This document shows positions 42,798 through 52,016 of a DNA stretch of 64,000 nucleotides, in pieces (position 1 is the stretch's first letter; each line of letters opens with the position of its first letter). The position numbers were made by a program, and so were the translations under genes. Origin of the DNA: Flavobacteriales bacterium. Lineage in GTDB: Bacteria; Bacteroidota; Bacteroidia; CAIKAF01. The DNA lies in the NCBI GenBank assembly GCA_026418175.1, contig JAOABX010000003.1, positions 53,084-117,083 on the forward strand, read 5' to 3'. Under the pieces are notes generated by a model that was not told the origin of the DNA, made no database searches, and was given only the letters and a program-made list of their open reading frames with translations.

Positions 42798-44444
42798 ATG
42801 AAACACCGTGTATTATATATCATTGCATTTGCTGTTCTTTTTTCCTGTGGAAAAAAGGAAAAAAAAGATAACACATTACAATCTACTTCTATTGATTCCG
42901 TACAAGCCATGTTGGATAAATATACCACCGTTCGGTTAACCACTGATTTGAGTGTGTTGAGTAAAAATTATCAGCAAATGATTCCATTGCTGATTGAGGT
43001 GGCTCAAATCATGGATGATTTATTCTGGGAGCAAGCTTTGAGTATTCCTAAAGATGAATTTTTATCCGGAATAGCGGATGAAAAATTAAGGCGTTATGCT
43101 GAAATTAATTATGGCCCATGGGACCGATTGGATGGAAACAAACCCTTTATTTCCGGATTTGGTGAAAAACCCAAAGGAGCTAATTATTATCCGGTAGACA
43201 TGGACTCAGTTGAATTTGCAGCGTTAGCAGATAATCGAAAAAAAGACCAATACACGCTGATTCGCCGTGATAGTCAAGGAAAACTCATGGTTATACCTTA
43301 CAATGAAGCATACAAAGTTAAGTTGGAAAAAGCGGCATTGCTTATCAGGCAAGCTGCTGCATTATGCGAAGACCCTGGATTGAAAAACTATTTGTTATTA
43401 CGAGCAGAAGCGTTGCTTACCAATAATTATCAACCCAGTGATCTAGCTTGGATGGATATGAAATCTAATCCTATTGATTTTGTGGTAGGCCCCATTGAAA
43501 CATATGAAGACCAATTATATGGATACAAGGCAGCTTTTGAAGCCTATGTGTTGGTAAAAGACATGGAATGGAGCAAAAAACTCGAAAAGTATGCTGCATT
43601 TCTTCCAGAATTGCAAAAAAACTTGCCGGTTGATTTAAAATACAAAAAAGAAATGCCCGGTTCAGATGCAGATTTAAATGCATATGATGCTATTTATTAT
43701 GCCGGAGATTGTAATTCAGGCAGCAAAACGATAGCCATCAATTTACCGAATGATGAAGAAGTACAATTAAAAAAAGGTACTCGAAGGCTACAACTTAAAA
43801 ATGTAATGCGAGCTAAATTTGATAAGATATTATTACCAATCGCCCAAGAATTAATTGATCCTTCACTTATAAAGCATATTACGTTTGATGCGTTTTTTTC
43901 TACGGTAATGTTTCATGAAGTAGCTCATGGCTTGGGAATTAAAAATACCATTAATGGAAAAGGCACTGTACGAGAAGCATTGCGAGATCATGCCTCTGCC
44001 TTGGAAGAAGGAAAAGCCGATATTTTAGGGTTATACATGATTACCCAATTACACCAAAAAGGAGAAATAGAAGGGGCGTTAGAAGATTATTATGTTACAT
44101 TTTTGGCCGGCATTTTCCGTTCTGTACGTTTTGGTGCCTCCAGTGCCCATGGTAAAGCCAACATGATTCGATTTAACTTCTTTAAGGAAAAAGGGGCATT
44201 TGAACGTGATGCAACAACAGGCAAATACAAAGTGAATTTCGCAAAAATGAATCAGGCCATGACCGAGCTAAGTCGTATGATTCTGACCTTACAAGGGGAT
44301 GGAGATTATGATGGGGTGGATCGATTGGTTAAAGAAAAAGGGGTGATTGGCAACGAACTGCAAGTTGATCTTGACCGTTTAAAATCAAAGAATATACCCG
44401 TTGACATCGTATTTGAGCAAGGCAAATCGGTACTGGGTATTTAA
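42798..44444 (+). CDS. Lipoprotein, M49 (dipeptidyl-peptidase III)-like zinc hydrolase
   Basis: A 548-residue protein with a lipobox (AVLFSC, Cys about 17). The zinc site reads HEVAHG (His373, Glu374, His377), with a downstream EEGKAD (Glu403/404). Classical M49 peptidases have HELLGH with an extra residue and EECRAE. The present protein has a plain HEXXH, so it is M49-like only by its second motif and overall layout. Periplasmic or surface lipid-anchored peptidase activity is inferred. The CPBP-like gene starts 3 bases after its stop, so the two are co-transcribed. Confidence 0.83.
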   Translation: MKHRVLYIIAFAVLFSCGKKEKKDNTLQSTSIDSVQAMLDKYTTVRLTTDLSVLSKNYQQMIPLLIEVAQIMDDLFWEQALSIPKDEFLSGIADEKLRRYAEINYGPWDRLDGNKPFISGFGEKPKGANYYPVDMDSVEFAALADNRKKDQYTLIRRDSQGKLMVIPYNEAYKVKLEKAALLIRQAAALCEDPGLKNYLLLRAEALLTNNYQPSDLAWMDMKSNPIDFVVGPIETYEDQLYGYKAAFEAYVLVKDMEWSKKLEKYAAFLPELQKNLPVDLKYKKEMPGSDADLNAYDAIYYAGDCNSGSKTIAINLPNDEEVQLKKGTRRLQLKNVMRAKFDKILLPIAQELIDPSLIKHITFDAFFSTVMFHEVAHGLGIKNTINGKGTVREALRDHASALEEGKADILGLYMITQLHQKGEIEGALEDYYVTFLAGIFRSVRFGASSAHGKANMIRFNFFKEKGAFERDATTGKYKVNFAKMNQAMTELSRMILTLQGDGDYDGVDRLVKEKGVIGNELQVDLDRLKSKNIPVDIVFEQGKSVLGI

Positions 44445-44446
44445 AC

Positions 44447-45220
44447 ATGCGCTCTACTTTGTGGCTTAGAGACTACTTTTCGTTTGAAGAACGCCCTGAT
44501 CTGAAAACAATCGGGGTGTTATTGGTTTCATCTATTTCCATGATTGTGTTGCATTACTTTGGGCATCATTCATCATTTAAATACATTGGCTTTATTATAA
44601 ATAGTTTAGGTGTAGATAATGCTATTGATGTTGCATTCACAAATTCACCATACAGTAATTTATATCAGCTTATTTGGTGGGTGTGGGTGTGTGTGGTGGC
44701 TTATTTCTTAATTCCGGCAATTTTTATCCTTTTTATTTTAAAAGAAAAATTAAGTGATTATGGCTTAAAATTTCGGGGCAGTACATCTGGATGGAAGATA
44801 TATGCTTTATTGTTTTTAGTGGTTTTACCTTTTGTAATTGCAGCATCCAATGAAAAAAGTTTTCAGCAGACCTATCCCTTTTTTCTTCCTAATAACGGTA
44901 CCCCGTTGTTTCCTTCCCTATGGTATTGGGAGTTGTTTTATGCGGTGCAGTTTTTTTCACTCGAATTTTTTTTTCGAGGGTTTATGATTCATGGCACCCG
45001 TCATCGGTTTGGGGTATATGCTGTTTTTGTGATGGTTATTCCATATTGCATGATTCATTTTGAAAAACCTTTGCCGGAAGCTATCGGCTCCATTCTTGCA
45101 GGAGTCGTGTTAGGATTATTAAGTTATCGAACCCAAGCTATTGGGTGGGGTGCTGTATTGCACATCTTTGTTGCATTTACAATGGATTACTTGAGTTTAT
45201 GGCGTCAAGGAATGCTTTGA
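44447..45220 (+). CDS. CPBP-family intramembrane protein
   Basis: The 257-residue protein has about seven TM helices. The CPBP motif 1 appears as LEFFFRG (one Glu where EExxxR has two). Motif 2 His is in YCMIHFEKP, and motif 3 is LHIFVAFTMDY without the usual Asn. It may be an intramembrane protease of the type II CAAX family or a non-catalytic relative. It is co-transcribed with the M49-like lipoprotein. Its stop is one base from the convergent der stop. Confidence 0.78.
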   Translation: MRSTLWLRDYFSFEERPDLKTIGVLLVSSISMIVLHYFGHHSSFKYIGFIINSLGVDNAIDVAFTNSPYSNLYQLIWWVWVCVVAYFLIPAIFILFILKEKLSDYGLKFRGSTSGWKIYALLFLVVLPFVIAASNEKSFQQTYPFFLPNNGTPLFPSLWYWELFYAVQFFSLEFFFRGFMIHGTRHRFGVYAVFVMVIPYCMIHFEKPLPEAIGSILAGVVLGLLSYRTQAIGWGAVLHIFVAFTMDYLSLWRQGML

Positions 45221-45221
45221 T

Positions 45222-46529
45222 TTATTTTTGACGGAAGAAAATTTCTATAGGAACTCCGGAAAAATTATAGTTTGCTCGAATTTTATTTTCTAGAAAACGC
45301 TTATACGGCTCTTTGATATATTGTGGAAGATTACAGAAGAAAACAAATGCAGGATACGCAATTTGTAGCTGTGTTGCATATTTAATCTTTACATATTTAC
45401 CTTTTATGGAGGGAGGAGGCGTTTCTTCGATTATGGGCAAAATAAATTCGTTTAGTTCGTGTGTTGGTATCCTTCTTTTTCTGTTTTCATATACCTGAAT
45501 AGCAGTTTCTAAGGCTTTAAAAATGCGTTGTTTTTCTGGCACCGAAGTAAATATGATAGGCACATCGCTAAACGGTGCAATTTTCTTTTGTATTATTTCT
45601 TTGTATTGCTCTGCTGTTTTATGGTCTTTTTCTATTAGGTCCCATTTATTAACTACAATCACACATCCCTTATGATTTTTTTTAATCAGGTTAAAAATAT
45701 TCATGTCCTGACTTTCAAATCCTTCTGTTGCATCAATCATCAGGATGCAGACATCGCTGCTTTCTATAGTTCGTACGCTTCGTAAAACAGAATAAAATTC
45801 TAAGTTGTCATGAACCTTTGATTTTTTACGCAACCCGGCAGTATCTATCAAATAAAAATCAAACCCAAAGGATTTGTAGCGAGTGTAAATTGCATCACGG
45901 GTAGTACCAGCAATGGGTGTTACAATGTTTCGCTCTTCTCCCAAAAAAGCATTGGTGATGGATGATTTTCCAACATTCGGCCTGCCTACTATGGCAATTT
46001 TCGGGAGGGTTGAATCAATGCCCAGAGGTTTATCTTCCAACAGTGTTGAAAGTTTGTCCAACAACTCGCCGGTTCCAGCCCCACTGAGTGAGCAAATAGG
46101 GAAAACATCATCTCCCAACCCGAAAGAATAAAACACGGCTGTTTCAGCTATTCGTTCAAAATTATCCACCTTATTGGCTACTACCAGCACGGGTTTTGGT
46201 GTTCGTCGCAACAAATCAGCCACTTGTTCATCCAAATCGGTAACACCGGTGGTTGTATCAACTACAAAAAGTATCACATCAGCTTCATCGATAGCTAGTA
46301 ATACTTGCTTGCGTATCTCTTCTTCAAATATATCATCTGACCCATGCACATACCCGCCGGTATCAATTACCGAAAATTCTTTACCCCTCCATTCTGCCTT
46401 GCCGTAATGACGATCGCGGGTTACGCCACTAAATTCATCTACAATAGCATCGCGGCTTTCTGTAAGCCGGTTAAATAAGGTAGATTTTCCAACATTCGGG
46501 CGGCCAACTATTGCTACAATATTTCCCAT
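45222..46529 (-). CDS. der: Ribosome biogenesis GTPase Der (EngA)
   Basis: The 435-residue protein has two tandem GTPase domains, each with GRPNVGKS (near residues 8 and 181). G3 motifs are DTGGY and [10 protein letters not shown], and G4 motifs NKVD and NKWD. The C-terminal KH-like domain ends in [16 protein letters not shown]. It acts in 50S subunit maturation and is essential in most bacteria. A -7 element lies 7 nt upstream of the start. Confidence 0.97.
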   Translation of the reverse strand: MGNIVAIVGRPNVGKSTLFNRLTESRDAIVDEFSGVTRDRHYGKAEWRGKEFSVIDTGGYVHGSDDIFEEEIRKQVLLAIDEADVILFVVDTTTGVTDLDEQVADLLRRTPKPVLVVANKVDNFERIAETAVFYSFGLGDDVFPICSLSGAGTGELLDKLSTLLEDKPLGIDSTLPKIAIVGRPNVGKSSITNAFLGEERNIVTPIAGTTRDAIYTRYKSFGFDFYLIDTAGLRKKSKVHDNLEFYSVLRSVRTIESSDVCILMIDATEGFESQDMNIFNLIKKNHKGCVIVVNKWDLIEKDHKTAEQYKEIIQKKIAPFSDVPIIFTSVPEKQRIFKALETAIQVYENRKRRIPTHELNEFILPIIEETPPPSIKGKYVKIKYATQLQIAYPAFVFFCNLPQYIKEPYKRFLENKIRANYNFSGVPIEIFFRQK

Positions 46530-46536
46530 GTGTACG

Positions 46537-46544
46537 CAAAGGTA
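46537..46544 (-). promoter_or_regulatory. -7 element (TACCTTTG) close to der start
   Basis: The reverse strand reads TACCTTTG and ends 7 nt before the der ATG, so the leader would be a few bases at most. Confidence 0.55.
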
Positions 46545-46590
46545 CTGATACTTTTTTAACTGCGCAGCTACATATTACAGGTGAGGACAA

Positions 46591-47073
46591 TTAATATAAA
46601 ATAGAATCAGGAGTATGAAGCAATCTGCTCTCTTGCTCTTCAAGTGCCAGCTCTTGGATAATTCTATTTGAATTGGGAATATTTAGTAATATAAACAACA
46701 ATGCAATGGGAGCAGGAATTAAAGCAATCCAGTCGCCTGAAATGAAAAACATTACTCCGGCAATCAATCCGGGGGCTTCAATTAATGCAGTTCTTAAAAT
46801 ATGTGCCGAACGATATGCTATGAGCTTTTGTTTCAGAGAATTTCCTGTTCTTTTTCCAATAGTATTTTTAAAAAGAAAGGTAGAAATAGGAATAGAGATA
46901 AAAGAGAAAAAATAAGGAATATAACGATAAAAGATAGTATACTTTTCAAGCATTTGTAATTGTCCTATTTTTAGGATGACCATGGTTGCAGTAAAGAAAA
47001 AAACGCCACCTGCCATGGCCAGTGATATAAATCGCAAGGTAGAAAGATATGATTGGGTAGTTGTTTGATTCAT
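46591..47073 (-). CDS. Four-TM membrane protein, unknown
   Basis: The 160-residue product has four hydrophobic segments (about 12-33, 47-66, 98-113, 116-135) and a charged tail (ELALEEQESRLLHT). Start overlaps the thioesterase stop by 4 bases (ATGA), so the two are translated as a unit. No family recognised. A role in lipid or acyl-CoA handling could be guessed from the neighbour only. Confidence 0.7.
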   Translation of the reverse strand: MNQTTTQSYLSTLRFISLAMAGGVFFFTATMVILKIGQLQMLEKYTIFYRYIPYFFSFISIPISTFLFKNTIGKRTGNSLKQKLIAYRSAHILRTALIEAPGLIAGVMFFISGDWIALIPAPIALLFILLNIPNSNRIIQELALEEQESRLLHTPDSILY

Positions 47074-47516
47074 GGATTATGAGAATAAGCTATGCCTTCG
47101 GTTTCTACCAGATTTGAAGTTCCTCTGGCTAACAAAATATTTTCTGGGCCGTATAAATTACATTCTACAAGCATCACTTTTTTCCCTTTCTTAATAAATC
47201 TTGTTTTGGCTATTACTGCTGTTCCCACACGAACGTTTGAAATAAAATCTACAGATAAGTTTACACTGGCATAAAAGTTTTTTACTCCAGTTACAAACAA
47301 AGTCATGCCTATCATATCGTCCATAATGGCAGCAATCATCCCCCCATGTAACATTTTTACAGGGTTTGTCATTTCTTCACGTACTATAAATTCCAAAGAA
47401 ATGCCATCTTCGTTTACATCCAGAATTTTACCTCTTAACCAATTTGAAAACGGAGATGGTGCAGTAGTTACATATTGCCCAATGTGCTTTTTGTACAATT
47501 CAATGGTAGATTCCAT
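47070..47516 (-). CDS. PaaI-type hotdog thioesterase
   Basis: The 148-residue cytoplasmic protein is a single hotdog fold. The family-typical segment MLHGGMIAAIMDDMIGMTL (about residues 53-71) holds the helix and active-site HGG-Asp. FYASVNLSVDFI and GTAVIAKTRFIKKGKKVM strands follow. It hydrolyses acyl-CoA or aryl-CoA thioesters of unknown identity here. It is coupled to the membrane-protein gene downstream. Confidence 0.88.
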   Translation of the reverse strand: MESTIELYKKHIGQYVTTAPSPFSNWLRGKILDVNEDGISLEFIVREEMTNPVKMLHGGMIAAIMDDMIGMTLFVTGVKNFYASVNLSVDFISNVRVGTAVIAKTRFIKKGKKVMLVECNLYGPENILLARGTSNLVETEGIAYSHNP

Positions 47517-47558
47517 GGATTCATCCTAAATTATCAATGCGAAGATAAATTTTAAAAA

Positions 47559-48671
47559 TTACAATTTATGCACATCCAGCACCTTTACTTGATAGGTAAA
47601 ACTGAGGGGTTTGGTTTTATCTAATTGCTCAAAATCATTTTTTAAATAAACGTTGGTGATTTGTACTTCAAACGTTGTTTCTTCAACAATATCCCACCCA
47701 TGTACACCTTCCCAAGTAATGGTGCTTATTGCGTAATTATTATCGCTGTTTTGTTCTGTAACTTGTGTAGTGACCAATTCTTTTTTACCGTTTTTTAATT
47801 TATACATTTTCAGTTTTGCTTCTTCAAAATATCCGTTATACAAAGAGAATGACCAACGCAAAGGCAATACATGATCTACTACATAACCGGCTGGTGGCCA
47901 GGCTACATATTTTTTCCCAACATAAAAATCTTTAGCATAGTCTCTATTCCATTCTGTAAACTTTCCAAATACTCCTATTACTGTTACTTTGTTGGTTATC
48001 CCCACTCCAAATTTGGTATTGAATGGGTTTAATAACCATAATCTATGTCCTACAATTTTTGAACTAACATCGTGTATTTGACTGTTCACTGCATCTGGAC
48101 CAAGGTTGCCGTAGCTGAGATTTGAAGTGGAGGCTGCTATACGTGCCAAATCAGAGTAACAAGGATGTTTTTTATTTAAATAATGATCTAAATTTTCCAT
48201 GGCCTCCATTACTAATGCTGCATGTTGGCAATAGATATTAAATGAGTCAACAGAACTGCAATTGTCATTCAGTCCTGCTTGCCTTCTAAAGTAACTAATC
48301 ATTTGAATCGTTTTGTTAATTGCATTGGGACTAATTTTTCCAGGTGTACAAGTTTTTACACTTCCTGTCCACTGTACATCATTTACATCCATTAATCTTA
48401 ATTTCAGATAGGATTCCTCATAATCTTTAATTACTAATTCTTTACTTCTTTCATTCAAATATTCCAGGTGGTATGGATATAATTTATAGAGAATATCTAA
48501 ACAAATTTTAGCTTGTGAAAAATTATTTTTGGCCAATTCCATTTCAAACATATGGATATGTAATTTGAAAAAGCGGTCAAAAGCTAAATTGGATGCACTG
48601 TTTTTAAAAATGCAGATTATTACAAATAGCACAACTAATACGTGCTGTTTTTTATTATGATAAGTGTTCAT
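47559..48671 (-). CDS. CAP/SCP-domain extracytoplasmic protein
   Basis: The ~370-residue product has an N-terminal hydrophobic segment (VLVVLFVIICIF). After a helical region comes a CAP-like domain with INKTIQMISYFRRQAGLN, CQHAALVMEAMENLDHYL, PCYSDLARIAASTSNLSYG and IVGHRLWLLNP...FGVGI. A beta-rich tail of ~120 residues follows. The motif order fits CAP superfamily proteins, whose bacterial roles are mostly unknown. Start 48671 (MNTYHNK) is chosen over the in-frame codon at 48803, which would overlap the divergent CDF gene. Confidence 0.78.
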   Translation of the reverse strand: MNTYHNKKQHVLVVLFVIICIFKNSASNLAFDRFFKLHIHMFEMELAKNNFSQAKICLDILYKLYPYHLEYLNERSKELVIKDYEESYLKLRLMDVNDVQWTGSVKTCTPGKISPNAINKTIQMISYFRRQAGLNDNCSSVDSFNIYCQHAALVMEAMENLDHYLNKKHPCYSDLARIAASTSNLSYGNLGPDAVNSQIHDVSSKIVGHRLWLLNPFNTKFGVGITNKVTVIGVFGKFTEWNRDYAKDFYVGKKYVAWPPAGYVVDHVLPLRWSFSLYNGYFEEAKLKMYKLKNGKKELVTTQVTEQNSDNNYAISTITWEGVHGWDIVEETTFEVQITNVYLKNDFEQLDKTKPLSFTYQVKVLDVHKL

Positions 48672-48773
48672 GAGGTAATGATAATACGTTAATTTATCAA
48701 CAAAACTAACGTAAACAATATTTTGCAAGTATATCATTTTATAGAAATACGTAATTTGCAGTAGTTTTAAAAG

Positions 48774-49754
48774 TTGAGGAATAAACAAAACATAAGGTTT
48801 CAATGGCTATTGCTTGGCACGGCAATATTGCTTACCAGCGCTAAATTTGCCGCATTCATAATTACACATTCCGATGCAATACTAACTGATGCTGCAGAGT
48901 CCATAGTGAATGTTTTGGCTGCTTCATTAGGTTTGTATAGTTTAATGTTGGCTGCCAAACCCAAAGACATAGATCATCCCTATGGCCACGGAAAAGTAGA
49001 ATTTATTTCTGCTTCGGTTGAAGGAGGTATGATTATTATGGCTGGACTTGTGATTGTAATAAAATCAATATACAGTTTATTCGTACCGCATGAAATTCAT
49101 AGCCTGGATTTGGGAATTTATTTAATTGTGTCATCTGGAATTTTGAATTTTTTGGTGGGATTTATAGTTGAAAGAAAAGGTATTAAAAACAATTCATTGG
49201 TACTTATTTCAGGAGGAAAGCATTTGCAGTCTGATGCATACTCCACGGCAGGTCTTGTTGTTGGTTTGATGTTACTGTATGTTACTTCTTGGCGCTGGCT
49301 GGATAGTGCCGTGGCAATGCTATTTGGCGGTATTATAATTGTTACAGGATACAAAATATTACGTAAATCTATTAGCGGTATCATGGATGAAACTGATACA
49401 GAACTAATTGATACTATCATACAAACCATTGGAAAAAATCGCAGCCCAAACCTGATAGATGTACACAACATGCGAGCCATAAAATATGGCGAAATGCTTC
49501 ATATAGATTGTCATATTACAGTTCCATATTATTTTACGGTAGAACAGGCACATAAAGAAATTGAAGCCATAGACCAATGGATAAATCAACACTTTGAAAA
49601 CCGGGTAGAGTTTTTTATTCATACCGATCCTTGCGAAGTTAATTCGTGTGCTATTTGTACCATTCAGCATTGCCCGGTAAGGAAGCAGCCCTTTCAAAAA
49701 AATATTCCCTGGACATTAGAAACAATTTTAAAAAATCAAAAACACCAGTTATGA
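48774..49754 (+). CDS. Cation diffusion facilitator (CDF) metal exporter
   Basis: The 326-residue inner-membrane protein has six TM helices. Metal-site motifs are SDAILTDAAES (helix 2), HPYGHGKVEF (after helix 3) and LQSDAYSTAG (helix 5, HxxxD replaced by QSDA in the usual place but preceded by GGKH). A C-terminal cytoplasmic domain has VHNMRAIKYGEMLHIDCHI. A Cys-rich tail (DPCEVNSCAICTIQHC) is unusual. Likely substrates are Zn2+, Fe2+ or Mn2+. The start is TTG 48774. It overlaps the DinB-like gene by 4 bases. Confidence 0.9.
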   Translation: MRNKQNIRFQWLLLGTAILLTSAKFAAFIITHSDAILTDAAESIVNVLAASLGLYSLMLAAKPKDIDHPYGHGKVEFISASVEGGMIIMAGLVIVIKSIYSLFVPHEIHSLDLGIYLIVSSGILNFLVGFIVERKGIKNNSLVLISGGKHLQSDAYSTAGLVVGLMLLYVTSWRWLDSAVAMLFGGIIIVTGYKILRKSISGIMDETDTELIDTIIQTIGKNRSPNLIDVHNMRAIKYGEMLHIDCHITVPYYFTVEQAHKEIEAIDQWINQHFENRVEFFIHTDPCEVNSCAICTIQHCPVRKQPFQKNIPWTLETILKNQKHQL

Positions 49755-50281
49755 GTTTCATACCTACCAATTATCCTGATTTTATGAAACCCTATTTTGA
49801 CCAGGTTGAAAAATCTGGTATAATAAATCTTAATGAATTAATGTTTTATGCAGATCAGGAATTGTTTAAAATTTTAAATCAAATTCCACCTGATAAGGCC
49901 AATGTAAAATACCAGCCCGACAAGTGGTCCATTATCGAAGTATTGCAACATATCTTAGATACAGAACGTTTTTTTGCTTTTAGAGCTTTTTGTATTAGTA
50001 GAAATGATCCTCATGTTTTACATGGGTTTGATCAAAATGAATATGTAGAAAATAGCAGAGCCACAATAAAAAATTTTTATTCTCTGCAACAGGAATATGC
50101 AGCCCATCACCAATATGTTCAATATTTTTTTAGAAATCTTACCTGGAATGAGTTGGAAAACTGGGGGAGGGTTGCTAATTATGAAGTTTCAGCAAATATC
50201 TTGGGCTATGCCATTGTAGGCCATACGTTACATCACGTAGATATATTAAAACAAAAATATTTACCATTGCTTGATCTCTAA
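49751..50281 (+). CDS. DinB-superfamily protein
   Basis: The 176-residue four-helix-bundle protein has the DinB/YfiT metal triad: His in EVLQHILDTERFF (helix 2), and two His in VGHTLHHVDILKQKYL (helix 4). Thiol-S-transferase or metal-dependent hydrolase activity is known for relatives; the substrate is unclear here. Its ATG overlaps the CDF stop (ATGA), hence coupled translation. Start 49751 is preferred to the longer ORF at 49646, which would run through the CDF tail. Confidence 0.87.
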   Translation: MSFIPTNYPDFMKPYFDQVEKSGIINLNELMFYADQELFKILNQIPPDKANVKYQPDKWSIIEVLQHILDTERFFAFRAFCISRNDPHVLHGFDQNEYVENSRATIKNFYSLQQEYAAHHQYVQYFFRNLTWNELENWGRVANYEVSANILGYAIVGHTLHHVDILKQKYLPLLDL

Positions 50282-50700
50282 AAGCCAATGGCATAATATT
50301 TAAACTGAAGTTTAGTGCCAGGCTTTACCGGTTGTTCAACCCCTACTTTTTTAAGATTATCGCTAAAATCTTCCAGGATTTTAAATTCGATACTTTGAGA
50401 AGATTCTATAACCTTATAAACCTCTGCTTTGGCCGCCGGTACCCATCCCAATGGCTTTCCATCAGCCCCTTTTTTATCTACGTAATACATCAAATTCAAT
50501 TTAGTTCCTTTTTGCGGGTATTCTTCTAATTCTTCTACATTATCAATTTTTACAGTAATAAACACCCCCAATCGGGAAGTTACAGTTCCTTCAGCTTCAA
50601 ATACCGTTGTGTCTCCAGGTAATGTTGTGTTTCTGGCATACGATTGTATAGAAATACAAGTAGCAATTAGTAACAAAAATGCAATACGGATCATATTCAA
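50278..50700 (-). CDS. Secreted small beta protein, unknown
   Basis: The 140-residue product has a signal peptide (to SYARN) and an all-beta core with no cysteines (FEAEGTVTSRLGVFITVKI, TKLNLMYYVDKK, TKLQFKYYAIGF). Family not recognised. It is convergent with the DinB-like gene, overlapping by 4 bases at the stops. Divergent from pdeM. Confidence 0.65.
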   Translation of the reverse strand: MNMIRIAFLLLIATCISIQSYARNTTLPGDTTVFEAEGTVTSRLGVFITVKIDNVEELEEYPQKGTKLNLMYYVDKKGADGKPLGWVPAAKAEVYKVIESSQSIEFKILEDFSDNLKKVGVEQPVKPGTKLQFKYYAIGF

Positions 50701-50763
50701 ACAATTATTTGCAAGTTATCTAAATACAAATTTTAAACCAAATCCATTTACCTTAGCAGCACT

Positions 50764-51405
50764 ATGTATGAATTATTGGTTCAAGGCCTCAAATTTTATC
50801 TCTTACCTCAAAAGGCTCTCTTTATTCCTTTTATTAATGCTATAGTAGTTTCTGATGTTCATTTAGGCAAGGCAGCACATTTTCGTAAAAACGGTATTCA
50901 GCTTACAGAAGCTCCCCAACAGAAGGATTTACAAAATATTCAGTACTTAATTAATGCTTTTAATCCCACCAGGTTTCTTTTTTTAGGTGATTTGTTTCAC
51001 AGCTCATACAATGAAGCATGGCAGCCATTAAATTTATTAATTGCTGGCAACCCTAACGTTGAATTTATTTTAATTAAAGGCAACCATGATATTCTTTCAG
51101 ATGCATTGTATGCAAAATCCGGAATTAAAGTGAGGCATTCTATGCAAATTGGGACAACGATTCTATTTTCACATGAACCAGTCCATAATTCAGAGGAGTT
51201 GTTCAATATTTATGGCCATCTTCACCCGGCTATTTCCTTAACAGGAAAAGGGAAGCAAAAAATTATCTTGCCTTGCTTTTGGAAAGGGAAAAATCATTTG
51301 GTTATGCCTTGTTTTGGTACTACTACCGGTACTTGTAAAATTAAACCCAAACCGGGGGATGAGGTGTTTGCAATTACCCCCAAGTCGGTTATATCCTTAT
51401 ATTAA
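50764..51405 (+). CDS. pdeM: Ligase-associated DNA-damage-response endonuclease PdeM
   Basis: The 213-residue calcineurin-like metallophosphatase has all phosphoesterase blocks: VVSDVHLGKAAHFR, FLGDLFHS, IKGNHD, FSHEPV and YGHLHP. The LGKAAHFR hallmark and length match PdeM, found with LigC-like ligase and helicase clusters. Those partners are not in this window. It probably acts on DNA ends in repair. Monocistronic, with a terminator shared with the convergent gene downstream. Confidence 0.88.
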   Translation: MYELLVQGLKFYLLPQKALFIPFINAIVVSDVHLGKAAHFRKNGIQLTEAPQQKDLQNIQYLINAFNPTRFLFLGDLFHSSYNEAWQPLNLLIAGNPNVEFILIKGNHDILSDALYAKSGIKVRHSMQIGTTILFSHEPVHNSEELFNIYGHLHPAISLTGKGKQKIILPCFWKGKNHLVMPCFGTTTGTCKIKPKPGDEVFAITPKSVISLY

Positions 51406-51436
51406 AGAAAAAAGCTGCCTTGTTCAGACAGCTTTG
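51405..51436 (-). terminator. Terminator after the 51459-51791 gene
   Basis: The arms 51411-51420 and 51426-51435 pair with one mismatch. On the minus strand TTTTTTCTTT follows. On the plus strand it lies just after pdeM and may help end it too. Confidence 0.65.
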
Positions 51437-51458
51437 TAAATGATGTGTAGATAGTATT

Positions 51459-51791
51459 TTAGTTATTCAAAAGTGCTGATAGCTGATAGCTATGGCCATG
51501 CATAGCTGCTTTTACGGTAAACCATACAGCACCAGGTTGCCCATTATTCCATTTATGAATCACCGTATTTTCTGGATAGCTGAATCCAACAGATTGCCCT
51601 TTCGGTATAGTTTTATGTACACCGTTTACAGCGTAGCTGAAATCTGCCTGAGTGTCATTGATAACTTTAAATTGAATATCCTGGACTACCAATGTGCATT
51701 TGTTAACTGAATCATGTGAAAATGAAGTAAAAGTGCTAATTGAAATCAGCGAAATAGCGATTACAAGAATAAAAATCAATTTATTTTTCAT
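51459..51791 (-). CDS. Small secreted protein, unknown
   Basis: The 110-residue product has a signal peptide (IFILVIAISLISISTFTSFS) and a small domain with one Cys (VNKCTLVVQDI), FKVINDTQADFSYAVNG and WNNGQPGAVWF. The fold may be a small beta sandwich. No family recognised. Divergent from acpP, with 225 bases between. Confidence 0.65.
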   Translation of the reverse strand: MKNKLIFILVIAISLISISTFTSFSHDSVNKCTLVVQDIQFKVINDTQADFSYAVNGVHKTIPKGQSVGFSYPENTVIHKWNNGQPGAVWFTVKAAMHGHSYQLSALLNN

Positions 51792-51956
51792 GGTTGCTTG
51801 AATTAAAATGACTTAGTAAAGTTAGAATGAATCTAGAAATTACGCAAGTATTAACTTAATTTTAACAAGAGATCGTTTTTTACAGCTTAAAATACAAGCA
51901 AAGATGCAGAACTGTGAGGACTTAAATAAAAGCTTGTCATTTATTTTTAAAAAAAG

Positions 51957-51990
51957 TTTGATTGTTATTGTGCTAATTTTATTTACTTTG
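51957..51990 (+). promoter_or_regulatory. Probable acpP promoter
   Basis: TTTG at 51957-51960 and TACTTTG (51984-51990), close to TAnnTTTG with one base missing, are about 22-23 bases apart. They lie ~27 bases before the acpP ATG. Confidence 0.4.
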
Positions 51991-52016
51991 CAGCGTAAAA
52001 CCTAAAAATATCTTTT

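Noticed and set aside
51904..52005. 33-codon frame with a hydrophobic part before acpP
   Set aside because: It coincides with the acpP promoter region and has no ribosome-binding context. The hydrophobic stretch comes from AT-rich codons.
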